The position numbers and the translations under genes were made by a program. Shown here one piece after another: positions 46,208 to 59,100 of a DNA stretch of 64,000 bases. The stretch covers positions 3,990,908 through 4,054,907 of the forward strand of contig OZ025870.1 in the NCBI GenBank assembly GCA_964019415.1, read 5' to 3'. The notes under the pieces are model-generated. The model was not told the DNA's origin. It did not search any database and was given only the letters and a program-made list of their open reading frames with translations. Each line of letters begins with the position of its first letter. The first letter of the stretch is position 1. The DNA comes from Ianthella basta. Lineage: Eukaryota; Porifera; Demospongiae; Verongiida; Ianthellidae.

Positions 46208-47188
46208 TTACAAAGCCACAACTTCGACAGAGGCTGAATTTCCTAAGCACCAAACATACTCTTGCCACACACAGCCACCAGCAATGAACAATGTATGACT
46301 CCCAAGTGGCACAACAGCATGGCGGAACTTCCCAATGTTCATGTTCCCCACTTTGATCCAATGGTTGCCATCTTGTTCTCTGACTAACCTGTAGATGACG
46401 TTCTGGGGCTTGTCATCTTTCATACCACCAACGGAAAAGATGGAAGCTTCACAAGATACTACTGTGGACCGTAAGACAGGAAGGTCAGTTGTTGGTTTCC
46501 ACAAACATTTCTCTGACATTGCTGCTGGGGTTTGGACAGCTTTCTCTAGATCAGTGCATTTCACTCTCCAAGTATTGCAGGAAAAGTCACTATTCGTATA
46601 AAAGCGTGATGACCCTCCTGTAGCGTAGATGTACCCTTCAAAGCAAACTAAGAAATGTGATCGTCGAGCTTCCGGCAGTTGCAGTTCTGGAGGAGTATTC
46701 CATTGCTGAGATGTAAAATTGTATACATCTACCCTGTTTACAGCTGTGCGATCTGTACTATTTTCAACTCCACCAGCAACAATAAGAATGTTACCATAGT
46801 GGCAAACCGCAATTGCCATCCGTGCTCTAGGCATTGGCGAGAGCATACTATGCCTCCATTTACCTTCTTTCTCAAACCAGGACCACACAATATCAGTGGG
46901 CTCACGAGTCTCCGCATCACACCCTCCTAGCAATGTGATTTGGTCATTCACAACCACAATATCTGCATTGTAAATTGGAGCTTCAGGCAGTGTAGACCAT
47001 TTTAGTGCTGTTAGCGAATACACGTGAATTTTGCAACTATCTGGCAAGTCTTCTGTCATAATTCCTGAGATGTAAATGTTTCTCTGAAACATGACTGATG
47101 AAATCACATTCATTGGAATACACATGGGTGGTAATTGTATGAAATTGCTGCCAGCTCCACTATTCTCTTTTGATTGAAAGACGAATTC
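46208..47188 (-). CDS. Terminal exon: Kelch-repeat beta-propeller
   Basis: 326 codons from the acceptor at 47189-47191 (EFVFQSK) to TAA. Kelch blades show the hydrophobic-GG and downstream aromatic pattern: ITLLGGCDAETRE...WSWFEKEGKWR, ILIVAGGVEN...VDVYNFTSQQW, IYATGGSSRF...NTW, IFSVGGMKDD...HWIKVGN and LFIAGGCVW, with a weaker first blade at IYISGIM...LKWSTLPEAP. This suggests a six-bladed propeller closing at the C-terminus. It follows the W-rich exon (47962-47762) in phase 0. Kelch propellers bind partner proteins. Module B lacks such an exon, so this is either the single C-terminal cap of a long protein or the mark of one of two paralogues. Confidence 0.9.
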   Translation of the reverse strand, partial: EFVFQSKENSGAGSNFIQLPPMCIPMNVISSVMFQRNIYISGIMTEDLPDSCKIHVYSLTALKWSTLPEAPIYNADIVVVNDQITLLGGCDAETREPTDIVWSWFEKEGKWRHSMLSPMPRARMAIAVCHYGNILIVAGGVENSTDRTAVNRVDVYNFTSQQWNTPPELQLPEARRSHFLVCFEGYIYATGGSSRFYTNSDFSCNTWRVKCTDLEKAVQTPAAMSEKCLWKPTTDLPVLRSTVVSCEASIFSVGGMKDDKPQNVIYRLVREQDGNHWIKVGNMNIGKFRHAVVPLGSHTLFIAGGCVWQEYVWCLGNSASVEVVAL

Positions 47189-50100
47189 CTGCATGCAGGT
47201 ATATATGTATACCAATTACATGAAGAATATATATTCATACAGTGTAGGCTGTATACTTACTAACCATGCATTAAAACATGCAGAGTTAACAGTTAGCTCT
47301 GCATGGTCCATAAAGTGCCACTGACATGCATTTTTTCAGCAAACAATAGTCTACTGTTAATGAACAACTGCCGTGGTGGTTATAAGCACCTCTGATGCCT
47401 GCAATAAGTTCGATGATAAAGTTACCAAAAGGTGTCATTTTTATATTAAAGATGTAACAAATATACTGCTTCCGGAAATTCTTGTGATGTCACAAGAGGA
47501 ACAGAGATTTTCCAGGGTCGAGAACACATGAAATTAGTGTGTCCTGCATGCAGTGATTCGCAATGAAGCTAACATGAATTGCTCAGTGTTTAAGGAGTGT
47601 ACGACATGTATAGTGAGGATAACAGTGAGTACGGCGACGACAGGAACTCGGACCACTTGCAATGGAGCCGTATTTCAGTACAAATGGTCGTAGTCCTTGA
47701 CGTGTCAGCGAAGATTTTGGCCGCTCAGCCTGAAAGAGGCACACATTCATTCACACCGTACCTTTGCAGGCAACCCCCTTATTGTGGTGTATCTGTATCT
47801 GACTCTTCCTGGTCTGTACTCCTCTGTCTCCCTCACAGTGGTCATCCCTGGAGACTGATGTAGGAGCCACTGATTACAGGACTCCTCCTCCTCCTCTTGG
47901 ACATTGTCTGCTAGCCAACGCTGGTGTTGGGTGAATTCATGGAGTCGTAAGGCAATGACAGCCTGCATAGACAGTGTAACAACTGACAGTCAGAAGCTCA
48001 ACTACTAATGCAAGTATTTTTACTATAATATACCCTTGATGCACCACACACCTGCACACACGTACGCACGCGCACACACCTGTCTGCCTCTCTCCAGGGC
48101 CCCTCTCCGGTACATCCACTCTGTGCCACTGACTGCCTTGATCAGGTTGGACTTGGAGTCACTGCTAAATTCCACCTGCCCCTCCATCTGAATGTTAACA
48201 TTGCCCTCTGCCAGCTCCACGGAGGAGGATGGAAGGAGGGCTACTTCACGACTCTGATCTGAGGCCTTTAGCCACCAGCGGTGTCTGTGAGCCCTACAGA
48301 ACAGGACAGACACATCGCACAATGCACAGAGTGTTTCATAGTACAACACTGGCAGTGTAGGGGAGAGGCATATGACCAACAAGAATGCAGAACAGCACTA
48401 AGCACTCACATTGTACTCTACAAACAATGCTATACACGTGCAGTGTAATTAGTATAACAAAACTAAGCACAATTTCCCATACAGCAGTGATTTGTTAATA
48501 CAACACGTACCTCTTTAATGTCAGCCAAGAATCCCTGTCACTGTCGCCCTATTAGGATAGAACAGAGTGCATTATAATTAACACAAAATGTACTTCCAGG
48601 GATACAATTAAAACTATACTATCCAGCAGCTACTTCTACACTTTTCATGAATCGATACAAATTAGTAAAGAAAAAGATGAACGCACCAATGTATGTGTGC
48701 TATACAGCAGCAATGCAGTCGGATTAAGTAAGCCAATTAAAATAATCGAATGAAGCAATATTGCCATAAATCCAGATGAACAAAGATTAATGGATGCGTC
48801 TGTAGGAACTGGAAGCAGAGAAACGTGTTATCTATGGAAGTATTCTATGTACAGGCTGGTTATAAAATAGTCAACTATAGATGCTGTGAAACTGCTGGCA
48901 TTAATTATTCAGTGATGGGTGACTCTTCCAGGTGTTAGCACACATCATGCAGGTGCCAGGAGGTGTCAGTGACATCTTCATGCAGGCTTATGTAGGTATA
49001 TGCAATGGCTTTGCAAAAGAACATCATGCAAGTAGCATTAATTTATCAAATATAAGGTATTGGTATACCAAATGTGTCCAAATTTCACAAGGCATATTTT
49101 AGTGCATTTAGCAAGTTAGAGGACATTCACGAAATAAAAGTTCCTTACAATCTTTACACATTAGGGGCATACAAGGGCTTCGCAAATTAGCATGTGAGTA
49201 TCCTGAGGCAAGTGGCAACTGAAAAATACCGTAATCATTGAAACTTTTGTTGTGTGAAAATTTTCGTGGTTGCCTCCATCCACAAAAATTATGCCCACGA
49301 AAATTTATGTACAAAGAATACAGTATAGTAGTAACTAATATAATAGGTCTAATATATTAAGTTGATGCGAAGGTCTGCATCTGAACCTGCGCAGCACTTG
49401 TCTTTGTAGGAGCTGTGAAGGGTGGCTCTTTGAGGTGCATACAGCAGAAAGAAGTTAAGGACTTCCAGATTCATGCAGCTAATTAGCGTCTGCTATACTA
49501 CATTCATGGCCATCGCAAAAGCAAACATGGAGGTCCGCCTGCACAGAGTGAGAAGTAGAAGCGGAGACCTTACCAGCACTACAGCACTGCCAATAGTCCT
49601 AAGTTTGAACCGAGAATAGGCAAGAAGTCTGCTTGGGTCGCAGCATGGTTGCAGCAATGTGCTTCTTCTTTTCCAGGGAGCTGAATCATTGGGTCAATGA
49701 GACTACAGCGTGTTTGGTGAGGAAGGACAATGAGTAAAGATATAGAAGATCTTCACTTGGCAAAGTGTAGTACTCTGTATTCTGCTGTATGCGCTTAACA
49801 GTGCACACAGTTACATTTTGTGGGGTTTAATTTATAAGGTTAGCCCAAGCCTCGAAATTTATGCCCCACAAAAATTCGACACACAAACGTTTTGCCCCAC
49901 GAAAATTTATACAAATACGGTATACATCCCGCAACATTTGTATGCACTAGCTCACTTCTATGCCTTCCCCCAACCCTACCTTCATCTCCAGCTGTGGGTA
50001 ATTCTTTATCAAGAATTCTGTAATGTCATTTCGTCCCAGCCTGCGAGCAATGTCAAGGCAAGTCTCACCATTTTCATCCATGTCAAGCACTCTGTCTCCA

Positions 50101-53100
50101 AACTTAGGACAGAGGTACTGCAGGACAGGAAGGTGGCCTCTGTAGGCGGCCAAGTGGAGGGCGTTCCGGAAGTTCTGGAGGATTAGTGGGGTGTGCATAT
50201 ATAATAATGCGTAACTGTGACGAGTGAGCATGCATGTGCATGCAAGTGCAGATACTTACTGTACGTATATAACGGCAATACTTCCATATACGTACGTACC
50301 TTCATTGTGTGGAAGATATCTCCGTCATACTGCCCAGCCAGCTTTCTGACCAACTCAGTGTACCCTTTTTCTGCTGCTATTAACAGAGGGGTCCTGCCAC
50401 CCTGCGCAGCAAAGACAAATCACAGCACTCTATACTTCTTGCTGAACAAACAGTGCTGTTAAACCCAGGTCACAGCTCAGGGGCATAGCGAGGAATTTTA
50501 TGAGAGGGTTTCCTGTTTTATTAGGCCTAATTATATACTACTTATGACGTCATAGTGCATCACCAAAATGGCTGTCGAAAGCAAAGTGAAATTTTGGCCA
50601 CTAGAATCATGAGAAAACAATAAAAGAGGCAAACTATCTATTACAGTGCAGCAGCAGCAGAAAAGGCCAGTAGCAATGCTAACTCATCCTCAAGGTCGTT
50701 GCTCTCAAGAATTTCTCTTTAATTTTTTATTATCATTGTATGGCTAGCTGCTTGAAAGGGGGTTTCCTGAAACCCCTGGAAACCCACCTCCCTACGCCCC
50801 TGCAACTAGCTTCTACCTCCAGTATTATTCTGCCTTCCGAATTGCTCATCACATTGGCACTTGATTTCTCCTATTCGCACTTTGTTCCTACCTCCTGCTT
50901 ATACTTTCAATCCTCATCATTCCTTCCCAATTGAAGTCATCCCCTATATCGCAAAATTGCTTTGTGACCTAAACATTTCGCGAATTGCTGCCAAAACGGG
51001 TGTCAGAAATGTTCGCGAATAAAAATTTCACAAAGGAGACTCTACAAGGTAGACCTTAAAGCCTTTTTAGTGTAAATAGCAGGAGCAATCGCTTCTGAAA
51101 TCCAGTAAACGGAAGAGCTACACGCTGTTTGTTGATCCACCATTTTTTTGTGACATCACCCGCATACACAAGCTACTATTATACCACAGGTACTATATGC
51201 ATATAAAATTCGCGACAGAAAGTTTCGCGGATTTGCTTCATTCGTGAAAATTATTGGTCGCGAACATTTTGCAATATACGGTATCTACATCCCCAGTTCA
51301 TGGTACAGTACCTAAGTATATAACTTACCCCTACTTACCTTGTCTTCTACATTCACAAGCTGCTTCACCAGGCGCTGTACCATTGGCAGACTTCCCATTG
51401 ATGCAGCTTGCAGCATTGCTTTAGTAATAGGGTCTGAGGTTGACAGGCTCTGTGTAGAGAAACACATGTAAAATAGAGCAAGAAAATAACAATGTGAATA
51501 CACAGTGACACAGCACAAGTTTGAAGAGAAAGGAGAATGGTGCGGTTGTAATACACATGCACAAAGCATACTAAAGTAGGGGTCTCTTTAAATCGTGAAC
51601 CCAGATCCAACTAGTGCAAAATTTCATTCAAAATGGCAGATCATAAGTTGTGCACAGTGGCTGCAAATGTGAATTTAAAGTTGCTACATGTAGAAGTTGG
51701 AACAAACTGGTTGAAATCGACACATACACAGTCGTATCTAGATGGCTCAATTCTTGCAATTGCATGATATTGAACAAAACAAGAAATAACGGAAACAGAA
51801 ACGGAAACATATGCAGATAACTCCCCGGAAGTGAACAGGCCCTAAGGCAGCATCCTAGCATCATCATGATTCACCGGAAAGGAACAGACTGTGAATCACG
51901 ACATACCAAAGTCAATGTTGAAGCCTTAAACCTACAGCTGTAGAAACAAAGAGCTCAGTGTTACAGGAACTGGATGCAATGGAAAGTGGTGCACATAATT
52001 GACTCTATCAAGTGCTTGTCACTCCCAAGGCAGAGCAAAGAGTCCTAATACACACCATTCAGACGATCAAGAATGACATCTTCAAGGAGTAAGTCACTCT
52101 CTGGAAGGAAGGCAGGGTGCTTGATTTGAACACACTTCCAGTCAACATGAAAGTAAGTGTTTCGAGTTCTTTATTTCTTCCTCTTCCATCATTTGTATAG
52201 TATTCCCTAGCACCACTTTCATTGCATCATGTTTCTGTAACACTGAACTGTTTGTTGCTACAGCTGTAAGTTTAAGGCTTTGATGCTGCTCTAAAGCCTA
52301 TTCACTTCCGGCGAATTACCTGTAAGCAACATGTTTCCATTGAATGTCTAGAAGCGATTTGAAGTCTGGAAGCGATTTCTAGACAAACCATTGAGATACG
52401 ATCATGAATGCATTAATTTCATGTAGTTTTGTTCAATATTCCACGTGCAGCAACTTCAAACTCACATTTGTAGCCATTTTTACAACTTATATATATGATC
52501 CACCATTTTGAATGAAATTCCGTATTCTGCATTTCATTCCAGGTCCACAATTTAGAGTGACCCAGGATCAGATTTGCTAACCTGAGTGATCATCTCCATG
52601 TCATGGTCATATTTCTCAGTCTGCTGATCCTCCATCTGTTGTGCCTGATCTGCTAGTTCATTCACTGCAGACTGGACAGCAGGTTCTGGGGGAGGTGGCG
52701 GTGGATGGGTTGTGGTGGAAAGAGGTGGATCCACCTGTAGTAAGAAAAGTTGGGATCACACATAGCAAAACAATAAACAGTGTTACAAATCAATCATTTT
52801 CCTCACCTGTAGCAGGCTCTCTTTAAGGCTAGTCATCTCTTGGTGGACACGGTCCACCTCATCTCGACTGGCCTTCAGCTTGTTCTGCAAGGCTACGGTG
52901 TCACGAAACCTGTTCTCTTCAGATTTCTTCAATTCACTCTCCAACTCCTGGACACGGGACAGCAGCTCATTGTCATCATCCCGTTTCTCCTTTCCTGTAT
53001 CTCCTTGTTCCTTTTCCTCTACTTTAGGAGGTATATTACCTTCTCTCTGTGTAACAAACGAATGATAGAATTTGATACCATTGCACATTCTGTTGAATCG

Positions 53101-56100
53101 TTTAATTTGATTAGTACAATTCTGTACGTATTCTCTGTAAACTTCGCCAATTGTTACCCAGAATTAAAACAGCCAGCCTTATTCCATGCAACTGCTTGAT
53201 ATGCTGATTTCTAATGTTAGTCGCAATGCTAAAACAATTTGCGAGACAGTAAGTATGTAGATTCCGCAGTTTGTCTTCATTCCTGCATTCTAGGCAGTGG
53301 GCGAATTCTTCATTGATTGGCAATGAGAGGGCTTTGCAAATGTGACTGCTTGAAAAAATGAAATTTAACAGTGAGTTCATAAGCCACACTTTCAGCAAGC
53401 AATAAGTCCCTAACAAAGCACTCCAAGGTTGAGTCATTCGCTCTAATGATTCAGTAATCCAAAAAAAACATGACCATATAGGCCATCCTCCATCTTGTCC
53501 ATTCTAATTGCAAAGGCCAGCAAGAGATGAATTTCCAGACAAAATGAGGAGGCAAATTATAGAGAGAATACAGTACATTTGCTTGCTTGAACTGTTCAAT
53601 AGCTATATTTTACTACAGCTATACAGATGCTAATTTTTACACGTATAGTAACGTACAGTTTCAGGAGTAAGCTCCACCCCTTCATTATCTGCAGAGTGGT
53701 CCACATATTCAGCTGTGTGGGAGGCAATGACAGAAATGGAATGTTACGTGCTAATTTTTGCCCAATGCCAAACAATAATAGAGAACAGTTTGAGATAGGT
53801 AATGTCTCTGAGTCTCAGTATAAATGAAAATGGTAGTAGAATTAATACATTAAATTGAGGAGTGTCATTTTCAGGATGTCAGTGCATGCCTTCAACTAAG
53901 GTAGTGTTCATCACACTTCTGGTTTTCCATATGAAAGATGTTACCAGACAGCTATGCACTAACACCATTATGTGTGAACACTATTTGAAGCTGTCATTTA
54001 TCGAGAAGCTGATTACGCTGTGCAGTGAACAAGAAGAATTACAGCCTAATTCAAACCATCTTAATAGGTGGCTTAGCTAGTCAGGCTCTGTGATAAACAT
54101 CTTGCAGCATGTATATGGTCAATGTGCCATACAGTTGATATTTTGTATACAGTTACTCCTGAATTGCATACGATTTGACTCACTCAAATTCATGCCAGCA
54201 ACACAGACATATGTACGGTAAATGCTCAATGCTCTAGTTTACCTTGCTCTGGCATGTGTCGCATAATCTTGCGATGCATAGTTCGATCCAGCAATTGTTT
54301 CTGCAAAGAAAGAGACAATACACAAGGCATCACACAAACATGACATTGTTCAGAAATGAAATACAGCAATGAGAACAGTAATATTCTGCAGTACACAGAT
54401 AAGCTTGCAAGTTCAGAAGCATACACTCACTGTTGTTGCAAGGTCAACCAATGCATACACCAGGTAGGGGAGGGCCTGCAACAGGGAGTGTGAGCAACGG
54501 AGAGACAAATTGTACAGACACCCTCACACGCTCACTTTCTGAAGACATGCAGCAAAAACATACATGACTGGCTGCACATGTCATGAAGATTCACTTGATT
54601 GTGTACCGAGGACTCATTCTTCTCACAGGCTGCAGGTTTAATTCAAAGTAACTATAGATATCCTGTGGCCATGGTTACAGGTATCTAATCGCTGGTTCTA
54701 AATTTCAAAACCATCCCAGCTATGCTTCGTACCACGTTGAGCAGTGGTCTATCATGGACACACAGTATTAACACTGGCAAGGGCTCTAACTAGTCCAACT
54801 GAATCTATGTATGGTGAGTGGTATTCAAGCTAAAGATTTCCAGCAGAGAATTGCAGCAGTGCACTGTAGGTACAAATAATATTGAAACAATACAGTATAA
54901 AGTGTATGCTGCGATAATATCAAATAAACTTGATTATACTCACTCAAAAGTTAGTACTAAACAATTCTTCTACATTCTTTTCAGACAGCTTGGACATTGC
55001 TGGCTTGTGCTTGGCACACTAGAGTGCTGCAAACAGCTGTCACAAAAGCATGTCTTCTCCATCATTCTGAGGCAAATTCATTGCCATGGATGCAAACATT
55101 GCCAAGAGCACAAAAATAAGGCGATTTGTTGGCCAACCAGTGGAAACTGTAACAGTTGAATGCCACTAATCAATGTCTGTGGGATTCAAACCACTCAGAA
55201 TACAGCTAACAGGGATTTCTACTAGAAAAAATAGAAAATTTCTACAAAAATAGCAAGGAAGTAGGAATGGCATAAAAAGGACGGAAACAAGTAAGGCTCT
55301 TACACAGTGGAGCATTGTCCCTACATGCAAGAATGTCGCACCGCACAGTCCTACACCCTTGAAGGTAGGGACAATGGTTGATGCTCCACTGTGTATGGGC
55401 TTTACTTGTTTTCGCACTTGTTATGGCATCCTCACTATTTCTGCAAAAATGTTTTAAATATTATAAGTTTCTGTACTTTGTAATGTGTGTAGCTAGCTAA
55501 GCTGTAGCTACATACTAACCCACAACCACAGGATGCTGATGTGGCTATTGGACCTTATTTCTGTAACATTGGGGCTCAAAGTTTCAGCTAGCTACGTACC
55601 TAAGTTCTGCGCTAATGATAGCCTAATCGAAAAAGAATGCAGTTCGTCACTTTGCAGTAGTTTTGTCTTGAAATTAGTTTGATAGCTAATTATGTTCATC
55701 AGTTACAGCTGGCAAAGAAGAATATGAAGAACAAGTATTTTGAGTTAAAGAACTTGAGGGGCGCTGGGGCACCCCTGAACTCAAACTACTTGCTAGCAAT
55801 TTCCCCAAGTCTGTTCAGTAAATCAGATAGTTGGGGTTACAGCATTCTTGTTGGCCTGAACGATACATCAAGATACACACTAGACTGTTGGGGTTGCAAG
55901 AGTTTCAAGTCTCCAACGGTAAGCGGAAACAGCCAAAGTCCATACGCGCTGGCATTCATGAAAGATGGCCTGTCTGTGGACACATTCTACACCATCTCCT
56001 GCCTTTGCTCCATGTTTTTTCGCCACAGTGGCTCGGCAATATGAACAATTACTGGAGCGAGAAAGTGCTCCACTGATTTGCCACAGGGAGGTCTGTAATT

Positions 56101-59100
56101 GCTTTGCACTTGCACCTTCAATGGTCCTGAAGATACTGTCAAGGAGGAGAAGCTTTGCTTTCGCCTTTCTTCATATTGGCCTGCAAATTCGCAATATTAA
56201 TTTCATGAACCTGTGAATTCAAAACACCCTGTACCATCCCAACATATGGAGAGTATTATCGTACTCTCTGATAAGAAGATGAAACACAAAAAAAGTCAAG
56301 GTCTTTTCAGCGGGAGCGCGCAGTTTCGCTCTGAAGTAAGGTTGAGCTGAGTGGTATACAACTGACATTTCATCATGGGTAGCCTTTTTCACCGGTTTTT
56401 AGCCCTACATGATAATTATAGCACTACTATTCGTTTGTATTACAACATACAAACGACCACTGCCATCCCTACATAGACAGCACTACCGTGCTGTCTGATA
56501 TGGGGAAAATAACAGTTAATATGATTGCATTGTATATGTCTAAGGGAACCAAATGTAAATTACATAAGTCGACAGAACACTACTATGTATTTATACACCA
56601 GTGCTTTACACACCTATGCATTCAATCTGTGTACGTACCTCTGCAGGCAATCCTGTTTTGAGCTCTTTGCTCTCAACTTCTTTCTCAACATTTAGATCTG
56701 TGTACATGGCCTTTTCCAGCATCCTAATTGTGCCCTCCAGATGTGATTTTTCAGTTTTTACACGAGACAGCTCTTTAGCATTAGCTTCCTGTGTGCAGAC
56801 ACGAATGGAAGAAAACACAACATCAGAGCACTGTGTTGATGAGAATGCATGTAGATGTGAACGTTTACTTGTGCTTCCAAGGCTTGGGCTAGTTGATTTT
56901 CAAGGCTGTTGATCCCTTTGATTTGTTCCATTTCCACAGCATGGCTAGCTTTTAACTTTTTGACAAGAGAACAATTATCCATAAAAAGATCTGTCACCTT
57001 CCTCTCTAAGTCATTCCTTCCTTTCTCCAATTCAGACACCATGGACAGCAGCTGATCAGATGAACCATCATCAGTCTCCAGGCAGGTGCCATTGTTGCCA
57101 GACTGGACATTCAGTGAAACAAAATATCAGTATGAATATGGTGCATGCATGAACCCATTATCTAATTTCCCTCTAAATTGTCAACTGCCGCCAGCACAGT
57201 CAATGCAGGAGTCCAAGATCATTCTAGGCTATTTCCTGTAAACAAACTTCATCCATTAATCAGCTCAAATGTTACCCACACAGCTTTTTCAACAACAGCG
57301 TCCCATGCACTACATGCTTGGTTGTTCTACAGTTTGCATCTACATTACGCTAGCCACTCTGCCTGCCTAGCAGTGCTTTACCACATCTCCCAATGCTTGC
57401 AAGTGAAAGCAACTGTTGCAACTATTCCCATTATATTACGTTAAGATTGCAGTTTGTGGAGCATAAGCTGCTTAATCATAGCGCTTGAGGATGACACAAT
57501 AAAGGTCAACGTTACAAATGCAGGAGCCAAAAGAGAGTGCATTACATAACTGTTACCTTTATTGGTCATCTGAGAGCGCTAAATTTAAACAGCGCAATGC
57601 CTATCAATGTGGTCCAAATGTATTAGTGCTGATCACATGACCACAGACCAATGAGATTCAAGGGCAGCATGTACAAATGTGCTTATGTAACTATAATTTA
57701 CTCAGTTGAGTGAATAGGGAACATCGCACTTCCTCAATTCATTGTCCCACAGAGCGCAACACTGCGGATAGCAACCAGGCTTCTTTTGTGTATCTCCCAA
57801 GACTTTCGTAACCTCAGTGCAAACATTTCATCCGGTGAGCCACATCTCCAGCTGACGTGGGAGTAGTAACAAGTACGCGGCTAGCAGTTTCACCGTTCTG
57901 GACACAGCGAAAGGCACTGCCACTCAATCCAAATGCCTATCACATGCAGTCGACTTCTGTTGTTTGGCACGAATGCAAAAACAGTGGTCAACCTTTGCTC
58001 TCTGGTATGGATGCGGAAAGCCGGAAATTCATCCAAACAGTGTTGCTGACTGGCTTGCTATTTGTGAGAGTGGCATTCAGTTGAAACCGAGTCTAACAAA
58101 TTGTTTAGGCTTGCAAGCTGTGTACATACTGGCCTGGATTGTCTAGGTGAGCGTGGGTATTAACAATTAAATGTGCACTAAAGTGTGCATTAAGCGGTTT
58201 AACCTTCAGTCATGTGAGTCGCTAAAAAGGATCCCATAAGCTGGACGTCACATGATCAGTATCATGTGTTCCTTCAGAGGATAGCTTTCAAACTAATCAC
58301 ATGAAAAGAGAATGCAATGAACTAGGTTGTCCTTGGGTACCATCATAAAAGGGGCACATGGAGCACAAAGTACGCAATAAACAATGACATTTTGACAGTC
58401 TAGTTGCAGAATTAACACATGTGGATCACCTCAACGAAGCCATCACCAACATAAGCACATACATTAATAAAATCTCATGACTGACAGTTTGAGCACTCAC
58501 CATTTCACTTTGCACTTCTGCAGGCAATCCCTTTGTAGTGGTGTATCTGTATCTGAATCTTCCTGGTCTGTACTCCTCTGCCTCCTTCACAGTGGTCATC
58601 TCTGGAGACTGATGTAGGAGCCACTGCTTACAGGACTCCTCCTCCCCCTCTTGGACATAGTCAGCCAGCCAGCGCTGGTGGTAGCGGGTGAATTGATGCA
58701 GTCGGAAAGCAGTGACTTCAGCCTGCATGGAGTACAAACAGGAAATCATCTCCTATCAAAGTCCGTCACGTACTAACCCTATACATAATATGTACTCCAT
58801 GAACGACCCAATGAACCACACACAATTACAGATATGCACCCAGATATACACAAAACATATACAGACAAACGCACATGCACGCATGCACGCATGTACGCAC
58901 GCACATACACACACCTCACATCTCACCTGTCTTCCTCTCTCCTGTGCCCTTCTCCGGTGCATCCACTCTGTGCTACTGACTGCCTTGACCGGCTTTAATA
59001 CAGGATCACTCACAAATTCCAGCTTCCCCTCCATCTGAATACTACTCTCTGCCAGCTCCATGACGGTGGACGAAGGAAGGGCTATGCTTTGATCCTTGGC

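Noticed and set aside
53111..53437. 108-codon minus frame beside a coiled-coil exon
   Set aside because: The homologous module B intron aligns only as non-coding sequence with frame-breaking gaps.
55679..56044. 121-codon plus-strand frame
   Set aside because: No recognisable domain, no partner exons, opposite strand to the surrounding gene and within its intron.
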